A stretch of 64,000 nt of DNA from the NCBI RefSeq assembly GCF_024679095.1, contig NC_066534.1, positions 19,299,367-19,363,366 on the forward strand, written 5' to 3'. Positions within the stretch are counted from its first letter, which is position 1; each line of letters opens with the position of its first letter. Below the pieces are notes generated by a model. That model made no database searches. It worked only from the letters and a program-made list of their open reading frames with translations, and was not told the DNA's origin. The position numbers and the translations under genes were made by a program. Source of the stretch: Eriocheir sinensis (Eukaryota; Arthropoda; Malacostraca; Decapoda; Varunidae). Shown in pieces: positions 23,461 through 35,297 of the stretch.

Positions 23461-23746
23461 CCTCCTCCAGCACTCCCCTCACGCCACACACAAAGGCTTC
23501 ATGATTCAGCCTCTCGTATTCGTCTTGGCTAACCTAAAATAGCTGCCGGCGCGGGCCAGGTCGGCGAGGCGGCAGAAAGATGATGGGCCGATCGAGGGTT
23601 TACAGGGACGGCTCGGGGAACGCGGAGGAGGGAGAAGGATGAGCAGAAAATGAGGCTGAAAGGATGAGAAAGGATGGATGTGGAGAGAGAGATTGAGATA
23701 GATGAGACTGAAAGATAGATGGATAAACAGATAGATAGATAGGTAC

Positions 23747-23877
<131 letters not shown>

Positions 23878-23939
23878 CCTTTCTTATACCCTATCGTCAT
23901 TCAAGCATCTTCATCCTTCGTCCGTTCCGTAATCCATGA

Positions 23940-24640
23940 TGCTTACTTCCATCAACACTAGCCAGACAGACCCTTCAGCCCCTTCCCTGCAACAGCCTCT
24001 CCTCTCCACCTCCTCTCTCCTCCTCCTCCACTATCACCTCTGCTCGTCTCCAACTTTACCCTTCACCCTTGTAGCGCCTCTAAGTTAGCAACCATCAGGG
24101 CATCAAAACAGCATTTCAACCACCACTAGTTAACCAGGCTCACCAGATCCCAAGGCAACGGAGATGAGCAACGAGGCCACGCGCAGCTTTAGCGTGTGCC
24201 CCCCAACTTTATCTTCCACCCTATATGTAGCGCTTCTAAACTATCAACAAAAGGAATAAGAACATTAACATAACATCTCCACTCTCCCCTACAATTAGAC
24301 AGACCCTCCAGCTTCTTCCCTGCTACCGCCTCTTATCCTCCGTACTATCTTTCACCCTTGTTGTAACGTCTCAAAACTTACAGCAATAGCAATAAGAACT
24401 ACACAACACCTCCAACACCAACACCATCTCAGACAGACCCTTCACCCTCTTTTTTGCACCAATAAGCAACCTCCTTCTCTGTATATAAGAAAAGAACCGT
24501 CACTTGGATGTAAGTCAAGATCTCCCACCCTAGTTGTAACGTCTCTAAACTAACAATAATCAGAACACTAACACTAAACCACCACTACCATCGGCTCAGA
24601 CAGACCCTTCAGGCTCTTCCCTGCTATCGCTTCTCCTCCT
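23940..24640. repeat. Degenerate tandem array, about 170-200 bp units
   Basis: CAGACAGACCCTTCAG-type blocks recur near 23965, 24300, 24432 and 24597. They are followed each time by TTCCCTGC and a TGTAACGTCTCTAAACTA-type block, then AACAATA/AGAACACTAAC text. Diverged and irregular. Confidence 0.65.
24157..24225 (+). repeat. Dispersed motif D, copy 2
   Basis: AACGGAGATGAGCAACGAGG, then CCACGCGCAGC and a TAGCGTGTGCCCCC block, matching 22378-22449 in reverse complement. Confidence 0.7.
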
Positions 24641-24808
24641 CCTCTTTGCCATCTCCCCGAGCCTCCTCCAGCGCGCGTTAAGTGGCGGGACGAAGGAGTC
24701 TTGTGCATGCTGCGCCGCCCCAGAATTCCCTCCTTAAGGCCCATGTTGACCCTCCCGCTCCACTTGACGCCACACCGAGCTGAAGACAACGGAGTGTGTG
24801 TGGGTAAC
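24641..24808. other. Single-copy spacer
   Basis: Unique sequence between a degenerate array and a GGA tract. No gene recognised. Confidence 0.4.
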
Positions 24809-25213
24809 GAGGAGGAGGAGGAGGAGGAGGAGGAGGAGGAGGAGGAGGAGGAGGAGGAGGAGGAGGAGGAGGAGGAGGAGGAGGAGGAGGAGGAGGAGGA
24901 GGAGGAGGAGGAGGAGGAGGAGGAGGAGGAGGAGGAGATGGACAAAGATGACGAGGACGAGGAGGTGGAGAAGGAGGAGGAGGAGGAGAAGGAGGAGAAG
25001 GTGGAGGAGGAGGAGGAGAAGGAGGAAGAGGAGGAGGAAGAGGAGGGGGAGCAGGTGGAGAAGGAGGAGGAGGAGGAGGAGGAGGAGGAGGAGGAGAAGG
25101 AGGACATGGACAAAGATGACGAGGACGCGGAGGAGGTGGAGAAGGAGGAGAAGGAGGAGGAGGAGGAGGAGGAGGAGAAGGAAGAGGAGGAGGAGGAGGA
25201 GGAGGAAAAAGAG
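24809..25213. repeat. (GGA)n compound tract with internal 168-bp duplication
   Basis: About 130 bp of perfect GGA, then GGA/GAA/GTGGA mixtures. A segment ATGGACAAAGATGACGAGGA recurs at 24938 and 25106 (168 bp apart), so the tract has duplicated as a block. Its poly-Glu and poly-Arg frames have no codon structure beyond the repeat and are not called genes. Confidence 0.93.
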
Positions 25214-25439
25214 GAGTCAGTACCATTTTTAAGAGTACCATGTGAAACTGTTTAGCCCTTCATCATCATCATCATCATCATCACCTTGTCATTAACAGTA
25301 TACAGTAGGATAAAAGCCGTCCTCAACGTCCTCTACCTCTCCCTGTTTGATGTTAGTGGACTCCATCCTGCTCCGGCAAAGGCTCTACCTCCATTTCGTC
25401 ACCTGGTTCTCTCTCTGCCCTCAATCCTACACTATCTTA

Positions 25440-25600
25440 GCTAATGCGACGGAGATGTGCACCGAGGCCACGGGCAGCTATCAAGTATGCCAGAAACTTT
25501 ACTTTCCTGTTACTTTAATTTTCCAGATTTGACTCCTATACTATCTATGCTAATGCGACGGAGATGAGTACCGAGGTCACGCGCAGCTGTCGAGTATGCC
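25440..25600 (+). repeat. Two-copy tandem containing motif D
   Basis: GACGGAGATG starts at about 25448 and 25556 (108 bp apart), each followed by an ACCGAGG(C/T)CACG(G/C)GCAGCT block and an AAGTATGCC or GAGTATGCC block. These are motif D copies 3 and 4. Confidence 0.75.
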
Positions 25601-25949
25601 CCCAACTATTTACTATTTCACTATTACTTGAGTTCTCTATTTCTCTGCATTTCTACGCAAAACGTGACCTGCGCAAATCTATTTATCATTCATAGCCATT
25701 ACAATATCATTCTCGTTTGTCGATTAAGAACAAGAAGCGGACTTACGATGCAGCTTATTGGATTATCATAACATGGGCGGCGAGGGAATGTACGTTATAA
25801 TGGAGGTAAAGCGACGAGACAAGAAAGGCGTATTATTACATTTACGAGCCATTATCATTACATCTTGGTCTGCGGCGTGCTCAGAATGGCAAGTAGGAGG
25901 TTAACCTTTACGGATGGGAAAAGGATTCACCCGGGGCGGTATGTATTCT
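25601..25949. other. Single-copy AT-rich block
   Basis: Unique sequence of more even composition than its surroundings, with TCATTCATAGCCATTACA, TTGGATTATCATAAC and TTACATTTACGAGCC segments. No gene. A candidate conserved non-coding block, unproven. Confidence 0.35.
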
Positions 25950-25988
25950 CAGGTGCTTCTTTCGCCTCTCGCATCAACTACTTTCAAA

Positions 25989-26000
25989 GGCCAAAAAGGA
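25989..26000. repeat. SINE target-site duplication (left)
   Basis: GGCCAAAAAGGA, identical to 26269-26280. Confidence 0.9.
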
Positions 26001-26268
26001 AAAGTTGGAAAGTTTCGTTTAGTCGGCACAACATCTGTGGTCATATGCCGGAGAGAGACAGAAGGGGAAGGAATTATAGGAGAAGGGAACAGACCCCAGG
26101 AGACGGGACACAACCTTCGATTAATACCTGGTACACATTCACTGCTGGGTGGACAGGGGCGTAGGGTATCGGAAAAGCCGCCCAAGTTTTTCCACTCCAC
26201 CCGGGAATCGAACCCTGGCTCTCTCGATTGTGAGCCGAGTGTGCTAACCACTGCACCACGAAGCCCCC
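26001..26268 (-). mobile_element. tRNA-derived SINE with 12-bp target duplication
   Basis: GGCCAAAAAGGA occurs at 25989-26000 and again at 26269-26280, directly bounding a 268-bp insert: a perfect 12-bp target-site duplication. On the minus strand the insert begins GGGGGCTTCGTGG and has an A-box (TGGTGCAGTGG, 26248-26258) and a perfect B-box (GGTTCGATTCC, 26204-26214). Between them a stem carries the loop CTCACAA, like tRNA-Val(CAC). The acceptor-stem 3' half is missing, so it is a SINE head and not a working tRNA gene. A tRNA-unrelated body of about 190 bp follows. It would be transcribed by Pol III and moved by a LINE reverse transcriptase. It is nested inside family A. Confidence 0.9.
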
Positions 26269-26400
26269 GGCCAAAAAGGAGATCAGTCGGGTTGTAATGC
26301 GTGTGTTTTTTAGGTTCACGGTACAGACGAAGGGTCAAACTATCACCAGGATCATAAAACTACTCCTGGAAAGCCTTGTTAAATGTGTGTGTGCTGGGGC

Positions 26401-27060
<660 letters not shown>

Positions 27061-27070
27061 TCTCTCTCTC

Positions 27071-27549
27071 ACATCCACCCGGCCACTCACCCTTCCACCC
27101 ACTCCTCCACCCACACCTCCATCCACCCAGCCAGTCAGCCAGTCCCCCAGTCATCACCCTCTCCTAACACCTACCCACGCAGTCACTCACACACAGCTGC
27201 GGCGGCGGGTGACGTGGCTAAGCAGGGAGTGGCCGGGGCTTGTATGGCTGGTAATAGTCCGCGTCCTTACGAGTCAGGGCCACAGGATGCATTACTAGAG
27301 CCACGAGACCTGCACTTCCTCCCTCGTTATGAGTGTTTGTTTGGCGCTGATGGTAGGAATTGCGACGCGGGGCTGGCAATGTAACGCAAGTTGGTGATAC
27401 ATGGAGGGAAGTGATTTTGTTTTTCCTTTGTAACCAAACGATTCGAGTAGCAAAGAGCGACCCTCACAACTTAGGAGCCAGGGTTGAGGGTCAGCTTAGA
27501 GCACCGTGACTATAGTACGTTTATCTATTTTTGTTGTTGTTTGTTTGTT
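27071..27549. other. Single-copy spacer
   Basis: ACCCA/CCAC-rich at 27070-27190, then mixed unique sequence. No gene recognised. Confidence 0.4.
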
Positions 27550-27730
27550 TGTTTTTTACAGCAAGGGAGGCAGCTCAGGGGTAAAAAAAAGACAGCAACC
27601 CCCCCCCAAAAAAAAACGCTAGATTCTGCTCCAACCAAAGAAAAACAAGAACGAGAGGCCAGAAAAGAGGTCAATTTCGGGTGGAGAGGTGTCTTCATAC
27701 TCTCCTCTTGAGGAAGTTCAAGTCGTAGGC
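27550..27730 (+). repeat. Dispersed repeat family B, copy 1
   Basis: Ordered blocks TTTTTTACAGCAAGGGAGGC, AGCTCAGGGGT, AAAAAAGACAGCAA, GCTAGATTCTGCTCC, GAGGCCAGAAAAGAGG, TCAATTTCGGGTGGAGAGG and TACTCTCCTCTTGAGG. The same order occurs at 45573-45710 and 55345-55515, and a partial copy lies at 29388-29430. No coding capacity. SINE-like in size. Confidence 0.82.
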
Positions 27731-28379
27731 AGGAGGAAAGACATACGAAGGAAGGCAAGCAGAAGCGATTGTATGTATGTCCGCTTGAGGTGAAAGGGAG
27801 AGCAAGAACGAAGGGATGGCGTGAATATGAGGTGGTTGGTGATGGTGATAATGATGATGATGATGATGACGGTGAGTATAGTACAATAGGCTTCTCTACA
27901 GTTACAGTGACGTATTAAAGGCGATCAACTTAACGCCACCTAGTACGTATATAAGAATGGAAACGGCTTCTTAGGTGCATATAACTACATCCACAACACT
28001 GCCGATATACTTTTCCTGTTGTTGTTTCTGCTATACTTTACTTTTCTTTACGGACTTGCTGCTGCTGTTATTGTTGCTGTTGTTGTTGATGCAGTTCTTG
28101 TTCTTGTCCGGACAGATGCGCGCGGAGGCTTCACGGAGTTTTGCTTTAAGGCGACAAGACTTATTTTTTTTCGTCTTCGTGTGTTGCGCCAAGTTGAAGA
28201 TTATAACGGAGGAGACGAGGAGAGGCGTTGTGTTGTGTTGTGTTGTTGTTTTGGTGGTGGTGGTGGTGGTAGAAGTAGTGGTAGTGGTGGTGATGGTGGT
28301 GGTGGTGATGGATGATATGGTAATGATGAAAGGGGGGAGGGGGTAGAAGGGGACACGTGTGTGTTTGAAGCAAGGAAGG

Positions 28380-28418
<39 letters not shown>

Positions 28419-28466
28419 ATACTGCAGTGGACGCCAGACGACGCTGCGAGACACACGAGAGCTAGA

Positions 28467-28522
<56 letters not shown>

Positions 28523-28601
28523 GGTGATCAAAGTGACGTGGAAATGGTCACCGTGTCCAAAGCGTCCGGGCAAAGAAAGTGATCAGGGAAAGATGTAAAA
28601 T

Positions 28602-28647
<46 letters not shown>

Positions 28648-28680
28648 TAATCCGTTTTCAGAGCTTGAAGGTTAACCGGC
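27731..28680. repeat. Microsatellite-rich block
   Basis: GATGATG/TGATGG at 27838-27875, TTG/TGCTG at 28018-28095, GGT/GTGGT at 28220-28320, (CA) at 28382-28414, (GA) at 28478-28519 and 28604-28643. Single-copy text between, no gene. Confidence 0.8.
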
Positions 28681-29090
28681 TTTTAGGGTACGGCTAGCTG
28701 GACCTCCCTCGCCGCCTCACACCTCGCCGACATGTCACGGGCGGCGGCTGGTAATGTGACTCCATTAATCTATCCATCACAGCCGCGCCGCACTCCCCCC
28801 CCCCTGCCCTGCATTATGAGGCTCGCCGCGATAATAGGATTTCTTTCCCGCCGGCTGCAAGGGCTGTTATCTGCCGGCTCGGGGGCTGGGGCCGAGCCCA
28901 GCTGGCGGCGGGGGGCGGGGAGCGGCTCATCCGGCATTGGCAGGCTTACTCCGGTGCCAGTTGTGGGCGGCGGGTTTTTGCGGCGCAGAGAACAAGGCGC
29001 GTCTGTCCTCGCCCACAGATACTCCACTCATGAAAGCGTCCATGAAACATGTTCTTTGTATGTACCACGGGGAACTGAGGAAGGCAAAGT
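28681..29090. other. GC-rich single-copy block
   Basis: About 400 bp of GC-rich sequence with GGCGGCGG, CCGCCGGCTGC and CGGCTCGGGGGC runs and a GACTCCATTAATC element near 28759. Composition differs from the repeats around it. It could be a CpG-rich regulatory block. No gene or splice-bounded exon identified. Confidence 0.35.
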
Positions 29091-29149
29091 TTCAAGAGGG
29101 GAATATCAAGACATCCTTCCAAATGATTACATAACATAAGGAGACTACA

Positions 29150-29340
29150 TGAGGCAGGTAGAGATATTCATGGCAGTTCCTGTGAACGTAACCCCACCTA
29201 ACCTCACTGTTAATAAATTTATCTAATCTTTTTTTTAACGCATCTATCGTATTGATGCTCACAACATGTCTGCCAAGCCTGTTCCACTCATCCACCACTC
29301 TGTTGGTAAACCAATTCTTGATTCTGACACTCTGTACTGG
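29150..29340 (-). pseudogene. LINE (non-LTR) reverse transcriptase C-terminal tail
   Basis: Read on the minus strand after a stop near 29341 comes VRIKNWFTNRVVDEWNRLG, then HVVSINTIDALKKRLDKFI. This is the terminal motif common to Jockey/CR1-type LINE RT proteins of arthropods (N-R-V-x-x-x-W-N-x-L, then V-V-x-x-x-T, then F/L-K-x-R-L-D). Only this 3' end is present, as expected for 5'-truncated LINE insertions. A downstream Cys/His/Tyr-containing extension (to about 29092) may be coding tail or 3' UTR. Confidence 0.75.
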
Positions 29341-29387
29341 ACTTTATAATAAACTCTTTGCAGGAGCAGCTCCTGCAGGAGATTTTT

Positions 29388-29430
29388 CCTCATTTTTTGC
29401 GCCCTTGAGTTGCCTCCTTTCCTAAAAAAA
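29388..29430 (-). repeat. Dispersed repeat family B, partial copy
   Basis: On the minus strand: AAAGGAGGCAACTCAAGGGC and then GCAAAAAAT, matching the start of family B. It sits directly upstream of the LINE tail, on the same strand. Confidence 0.6.
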
Positions 29431-29674
29431 CGTAAAGGTAGGAAGGAGGCTGCATGTATCTATTTACTATGCGCCGAGAAAGCCAGGGAGGGCGTCGTTG
29501 GTCTGTATATGCGGCAAAACACCACAAGACGAGAAAGACCAGTAAGACGTGTCACATTTCCCGAAGGCCACTCATCGATCAGAATAAGGTGGCACTAAAA
29601 GGCTGGGAAAGCGATGCGACATTCAGCCCGCCGCCGCCCCAGCCTCGACACACTGACGGCCCAGTCCTTCCTTA
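29431..29674. other. Single-copy spacer
   Basis: Unique sequence. No gene recognised. Confidence 0.4.
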
Positions 29675-29935
29675 CTTGCTGCCATACCAACGGAGAACCC
29701 TAATGTAATGTAACTTCGTCCAGCCTTCAGCTTTTACAGATTCACAGTTCAGAGACAAGAGAATGTAACAAAAAAGGTGCATATATAGTACGATCAGCTG
29801 TATGCATCTCCTGCCGTACCAAAGAAAGACTCTGATGTTGTTTGACTAGACCAGCCTTCAGCTTATGTAGATTTACAGCTCAGAGACAAGAGAAACGTCA
29901 CAAAAGACAGTGCATGTATACGGTCAGTTGTTTGT
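29675..29935. repeat. 131-bp tandem duplication
   Basis: CAGCCTTCAGCTT lies at about 29721 and 29852. Both are followed by a CAGATTCACAG or TAGATTTACAG block, TTCAGAGACAAGAGAA or CTCAGAGACAAGAGAA, and a TGCATAT or TGCATGT block with a CAGCTG or CAGTTG. Confidence 0.8.
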
Positions 29936-30593
29936 ACCTAAGGTTTATGTCATGACTTTTGCTGACAACACTGATATGGTTTGGAAACGCGTATGTATGT
30001 ATGTATTGTATGTTGTATGATGCATGATGTTGTGTGTGCTTCAAATGTTGTATGTCCCTCAGATTTGGAAGCACGTATGTTGTATATGTGCATCAAATTT
30101 ACATGAAGGCTTTCGCTGACAACTGTGATAAGGGTTGGAGACACGGGAAGGAAGGACAGAATCAGAGTTGAACGTAAGGCGGTGAGGACGCGTCATGGGG
30201 TGCGAGGCTTAACAATGTTCCCGACGCTCTTCTTCCTTCTCCTTTCTCCCCTCCTTCCCCCGCCCCTCTCCCTCCTCCTTCGCTGCGACACAACACTTCC
30301 CCAAACTTTAGAGCATAAAAAAACAATGTTCTTTTCCGGAGCTAGGATGGTGGAGGGGGAGGGAGGGGCGGGCGGGCCTTGCTGAAGGCCCACGCGACTG
30401 TGCTTTTGTTCCCAAGTGAAGAGCAGCGCGGACTAGAGAAAAATACAACCGCTTATAATATAATAGTGAAGGTGAACGATAAGAAGAGGAACCTCGATGT
30501 TTGAACGGCACATTTACCACATTTACAAGTGAGAAAATAGAAACGCTCTCTTGTAGGCCGCGAATATCTTAGTGAGGATGAAAAACTAATAAA

Positions 30594-30595
<2 letters not shown>
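29936..30595. other. Single-copy spacer with degenerate TGTATG text
   Basis: TGTATGTATG and TTGTATG words recur at 29990-30090. The rest is unique with a pyrimidine patch at 30225-30290. No gene recognised. Confidence 0.45.

Positions 30596-30676
<81 letters not shown>
30596..30676. repeat. (AT)n, about 80 bp
   Basis: Uninterrupted TA dinucleotides, self-complementary and able to extrude as a cruciform. Confidence 0.95.
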
Positions 30677-30678
<2 letters not shown>

Positions 30679-31440
30679 TGTTCCCCCACTCCAGTCTGCT
30701 GCCTTCACGATGCCCCGCCGACGACTTCCTTCCTTCCCGGCCGTGTACAGTATTTTGCTCCTTGCGCGCGGTAATCTTGTAAAGGCGACGAGGCTCGACA
30801 CACAAGGAGGACGATAAAGAATCCCGGCGAGTGGGTGTCGGGGCGGCGTGATGCAAGCCTCGCCTCGCCTTCCTGTGTCGGCCAGCCCCTCCCCGCCCTT
30901 CTCGGCCCTGTCTCACGCACAAATTTGATTTCCCGAGTCGCAGCATCACTTCTGCTTCTCCGACGGTCACGTGAGCTCTAGCCTTGGTACTGTTTCTTTT
31001 CGGTTCGTCTTCGCCACAGCTGAAAACATCCCCGCTGAGACATACTTGGCGCTACAGTGACTGAGTTTCATGGGATTGTTTTGCCGGTGTGTCGAGAGCA
31101 GGAGCGCGGTGATGTGGCACGCGCCGGGCGACGGGCGGGCCAAGGCGGGTGTGGGTGGCCGTCAATAGTGGCTCGTGATGTTTCAATTAACTGAACCGTC
31201 GGCGCCTTCACTCTCAGGCCTCACCCGCGCCGCCTACCCATCCCTCCCCCCGCCGCCAGACCTCCTTGGAACATGTTCATTACCCATTTACGGCCAAACT
31301 GCCTCACTCCGCCTAAACTACTCCGGAGAGCCGTCAATGGTGTGAACAGCCGAGTAAGTCTGTCGCTGTGACGGTGACAAGCGGGACGAGAGGAGGCACT
31401 TCAGCTCGCCTTATCTTTACTTACTTGTTTCTTCGAGCAG
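30677..31440. other. GC-rich single-copy block
   Basis: Unique, GC-rich and microsatellite-free for about 760 bp, including GGCACGCGCCGGGCGACGGG and TTTCAATTAACTGAACCGTC segments. No gene found. Candidate conserved or regulatory DNA. Confidence 0.35.
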
Positions 31441-31635
31441 CGGGACGTCTTTCAGTGCATGAACCAGGGAACGGGAAGATGACGAGACACACATACATAC
31501 AGACAGACACACGAACACAGTCAGACACACAGACATAAATGAGTATAAATAGGGAGTTAAGATAAAGTTGACTTGCATGTTTGTTAAATTGATAACTGAT
31601 CAATATGTTAGAGGTACAGCTGAGGCAAACACTGG

Positions 31636-31700
31636 GCTGCGCGTGGCCTCCGTGCTCATCTCCATCACATGATAGTAATAATGTTGCCCCAGGAATAATT
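31636..31700 (-). repeat. Dispersed motif D, copy 5
   Basis: GCTGCGCGTGGCCTCCGTGC then TCATCTCC, the reverse complement of the copies at 24157 and 25449. Confidence 0.65.
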
Positions 31701-31790
31701 ATCGCTGCTCGTTCAGTCGGCAGCGTTCCTCCAAGTATGACATTTTGACACGAGTGAATTTGGCCAAAGTTAAATTTATATATAGATTCG

Positions 31791-31792
<2 letters not shown>

Positions 31793-31864
<72 letters not shown>
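31793..31864. repeat. (CA)n, about 72 bp
   Basis: Uninterrupted CA dinucleotides. Confidence 0.95.
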
Positions 31865-31867
<3 letters not shown>

Positions 31868-32124
31868 TGCATACGGGTCAGTCAGAGGATGTTAATGTTA
31901 CAATTACCATACATTCTGAATTAAAATCCTGCCCCGATGGAACGTTTTGGTGATTGCCGCGGGAAGGGACTGCATGGAGGCGAGAAGGAACGAGACAAAA
32001 AAAAAAAAGAACGTTACAGATACACAGGTAAAAATAATATTAAAAAAATGGAGTGTAGGCAAAATGGAAAAAAAAAACACGTTACAGCTATATACAAAAA
32101 AAGTAACAATAATGGAAAAAGAAT
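31865..32124. other. A-rich spacer
   Basis: Several A-runs (31997-32008, 32041-32048, 32070-32079). No gene. Confidence 0.4.
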
Positions 32125-32660
32125 AAGATAAGTTAGCACTCTCAAATCTTCATACAACTCTTGCCTACTCTATCGACCTTTTCTATAGTCGTCAGGCTTC
32201 TCCAAACTAATCGTGGTCATCCTAATACTGAAAATGCAAGACCCTCAAGAGTTACAGACCTTCTATTCGCAACTCATGGCTTTACCACTCACTCTCAACT
32301 CTCCATAAGACCCTTGAATACTCAATCGACCCTCTCTTCATGTACTCAAGTCTCTCCCCTCTTAGCTAATCGCGGTCATCCTATTACTGGAAATGCAAGA
32401 CCCTCAAGAGTTACAAACCTTAAATTCGTACTTTATGGCTTTTACCACTTATTCTTAACTCTCCATAAAACCCTTGCGTACTCCATCGACCCTCCAGGAG
32501 CTACGGACCTCTCACTTAATGACACGTTCCAGCGCTCTCAAATATTCATCAGACTCTCGCATGCTCTATCGGCCCTCTCTGCCCAAGTGCGTGCCCCGGC
32601 TAATGGACTTCAACACTTTTCACCTTTGAAGTGCAGAAACGGAGGATTTGACTTTCTGGT
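32125..32660. repeat. 159-bp tandem array, about 3 copies
   Basis: AATGCAAGACCCTCAAGAG lies at 32233 and 32392. Shared blocks are TACTC..ATCGACC, GCTAATCGCGGTCATCCTA and CTCAACTCTCCATAA. A third, diverged half-copy ends near 32660. Confidence 0.85.
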
Positions 32661-32769
32661 TCCTCTACAAGTATAACTGTGGCATCGGCAATGAAGCTAA
32701 AAATTCACTCAGGTAGAAGTCTTTTGTTTTTCTGGGTGGCTTTCACATTACAAGCGAACAAGAGTATGT

Positions 32770-32960
32770 AATCTATAAAAAGCTGTTAATATTCTTCTTT
32801 CACATACACGTAAATGAAGAAACTATCGATTGGAGGAAACTCCCTTACGTGTTTCTCAATAATATTTTTCCTTAATGACTGACTTTTACATTATAAGCAG
32901 TCACTGTATAAAAGCTGCTAATATTCTTCGGTCACATACACGTAAATTAACAAAGTACAG
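32770..32960. repeat. 132-bp tandem duplication
   Basis: AATATTCTTC lies at 32788 and 32920, each followed by a TCACATACACGTAAAT block and by GGAAACTCCCTTACGTG or GGGGAACTCCTTCACGTG. Confidence 0.8.
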
Positions 32961-32984
32961 ACTCGGGGAACTCCTTCACGTGTA

Positions 32985-33135
32985 GGAGATGTGAGCAGTT
33001 CGGTAGTTTTGTGACCCAGATGGTAGGTTGGTAAGGCTTATGTAACATGAACCTAATAAAACACTCATTAGAACCCGATTGAGCTCCTTTTTGCCCTTTG
33101 GGAATAGTTGTTGTGATGACTGGAAGCGTCAGACA
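32985..33135 (-). repeat. Dispersed repeat family A, diverged copy
   Basis: ATGAACCTAATAAAACACTC, ATTAGAACCCGATTGAG, TTGGGAATAGTTGTTGTGAT and GGAAGCGTCAGACAGTACCG match the right half of the units at 38760-38870. Confidence 0.75.
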
Positions 33136-34229
33136 GTACCGACCAATGTTATCATGGAGGAAGGGTGAGGGGGAGAGCAAGGCTTCTCGACTAATATAAT
33201 GTACTTACGATGACTAAAAATGGATATGCCGCGGCACCTCTTACTATTACTTACTCCCTTACGCCTCGAGCATAAGCGAGTCTCTTTACCGACTGTTCAG
33301 CTTCACTTGGCGGGCAGACTCTTCACATTCATTTCGCCTCTTTGGTTAGCTCGCAAAGGCCACAGTTCTTCTATTCCCAGTCCCTGTAAGTGGGGTAAGT
33401 GGGTAAATGGGTATCGTGGTTCACTTGAATCAGACTCAGATTTCTCCTTATGGGCCGTCGTGAGTGACAAACGTTCGACGCAGCGCACATGTGGGTGTCG
33501 AGCAGCGGGAATCGCCCTTTAGGTTATGGCGTACAGAACGTGCCTATGCCTTCCCTAGCGGCGAGGGGCGGTGCGAGGCGTGGTGTGGCGTGGTATGGCG
33601 TGGCGTGACATGGCGTGGTGTGGCGTGGCGGCCCCTCCGACTCCACTTGTTGCCTCCCTCACGCCTCACCGTACCAGCCCACCCATACCCATACGTCACC
33701 CACGCGACACACACACACACACACACACACACCACGGCAGACCGACGAGCACCTGAGCGACCCACAGCGAGCGAGCACGGCGAGTCCCCCAACCCGCCGC
33801 GCCCCGCCTAATGGGCTGCGGTGAGCGTGGTCAGAGAGCAGCCGCATCGCCTGCCTCGGAGCCCCTGTCAGAGGCAAGGCGGCGGGCCCAGAGAGAGTGG
33901 TCCCCGCGCCGCCTTTAATACCAGAATCACCGGCGAGACAATGGCACAACACTGCACATATCTCATCTTGTTCGGGTACAATTCTATCCTGCCCCGGGAT
34001 GGCCTCTCTCTAAATAGATTTCCTGCGCGCCTTTGTGCTAACACCTGACAGGGGGGCCGGGCCGGGCGGCGCGCGGCTCCGAGGCGCCGTCCCTCTCTCA
34101 CTCCTTTTAGGGATCAAGGAGCCTCTTTCCCGACCATGTTACTGCTGCCAGACTAAAGGCGACGTGCCGCGCGGACTCGTTCACCGACGCAAATAACGCC
34201 TAATGCAATCTGCCCGCTATGACTTCGCG
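33136..34229. other. Single-copy block, GC-rich part 33540-34190
   Basis: TGGCGTGG repeats at 33575-33632 and (CA) at 33708-33732. 33830-34190 is GC-rich unique sequence with a TTTAATACCAGAATCACCGG segment. No gene recognised; the short frames lack any known domain. Confidence 0.4.
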
Positions 34230-34860
34230 TTCATCGAGTCCTGTCCTCGCCTACACAGGATCGAGTGCGTCCCTTGAGGGGGTGTTTTTAGGACGAATAG
34301 GGTTTGCTTGTGTGTTGTTTTTTTCCAACATGAAGGAGATATGTCAACAGAAAATACACTCTGCTCCGATTTCGCATTCATTTCGTTGTAGTCTTTTGCC
34401 ATACAACTACACAGGAACGAGTAGCTACATAACACCCCTCCAGGCTTTGTTTGTTTTACTACGAATATAGATTACTTACTTGCTATATTATTTTCAAACA
34501 TGAGTAAGAAAAGTAAACAGATATACAGACAAACGCCACGATCTGTATCCTCCTCAAGTCATGTCTTCAGCTACAGGGAAACAGATGTATGTCTAAATGT
34601 GATGCCTGTTTTAATGGCAAATATGCGTTACTTGTGTCTCTCGTCTGGTGGTATGAGGGAGAAGAATAGACAGAACACACAGACAAACGCTGAGACCTGT
34701 GTTCTTCTCTAGTCTTATCTTAAACCACAAGGAAACGGGTGTATGTCTAAATGTGTCGTCTGGTATAAGCGAATATGGTTGTGTCCTAGCGACCTGAGGG
34801 AGAAAAATAGACATAATACAGATAAACGTCTACTTCTGGGTACTCACCGGAGACAACCGG
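34230..34860. repeat. 154-bp degenerate tandem array
   Basis: GTATGTCTAAATGTG lies at 34587 and 34741. AGACAAACGC and TACAGGGAAACAG or CACAAGGAAACGG blocks precede it. More diverged copies are recognisable at 34330-34460 and 34800-34860. Confidence 0.72.
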
Positions 34861-34995
34861 TACCGTCCATAGACCCTCCGGCTGCATCCTCACTATCTGG
34901 GAAAAGAAAATAAGGTACGTTTATTTATTTATTTTTCCTTGTGCATCATAAGGTTTTGGTGTTATTGAGTTACGGTGTTGTTATAATAGTATCTT

Positions 34996-35297
<302 letters not shown>

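Larger units (their letters stand above)
25950..26400 (+). repeat. Dispersed repeat family A, copy 2, split by a SINE
   Basis: The left part (TCTCGCATCAACTACTTTC then AGGCCAAAAAGG) and right part (GATCAGTCGGGTTGTAATGC, GTTCACGGTACAGACGAAGG, CTATCACCAGGATCATAAA, CCTGGAAAGCCTTG) join into one family A copy once the SINE at 26001-26268 is set aside. Confidence 0.85.

Noticed and set aside
24701..25255. 184-codon acidic poly-Glu frame, like an acidic nuclear protein
   Set aside because: A GGA microsatellite with block duplication. No non-repeat core and no start context.
26194..26268. Functional tRNA-Val gene on the minus strand
   Set aside because: A-box, B-box and an anticodon-like stem exist, but the 3' acceptor strand does not pair with GGGGGCT. 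The whole is bounded by a 12-bp target duplication, so it is a SINE head.
28732..29139. 135-codon plus-strand frame in the GC-rich block
   Set aside because: No domain, a competing open frame on the other strand, and the 3' end overlaps a LINE fragment on the opposite strand.
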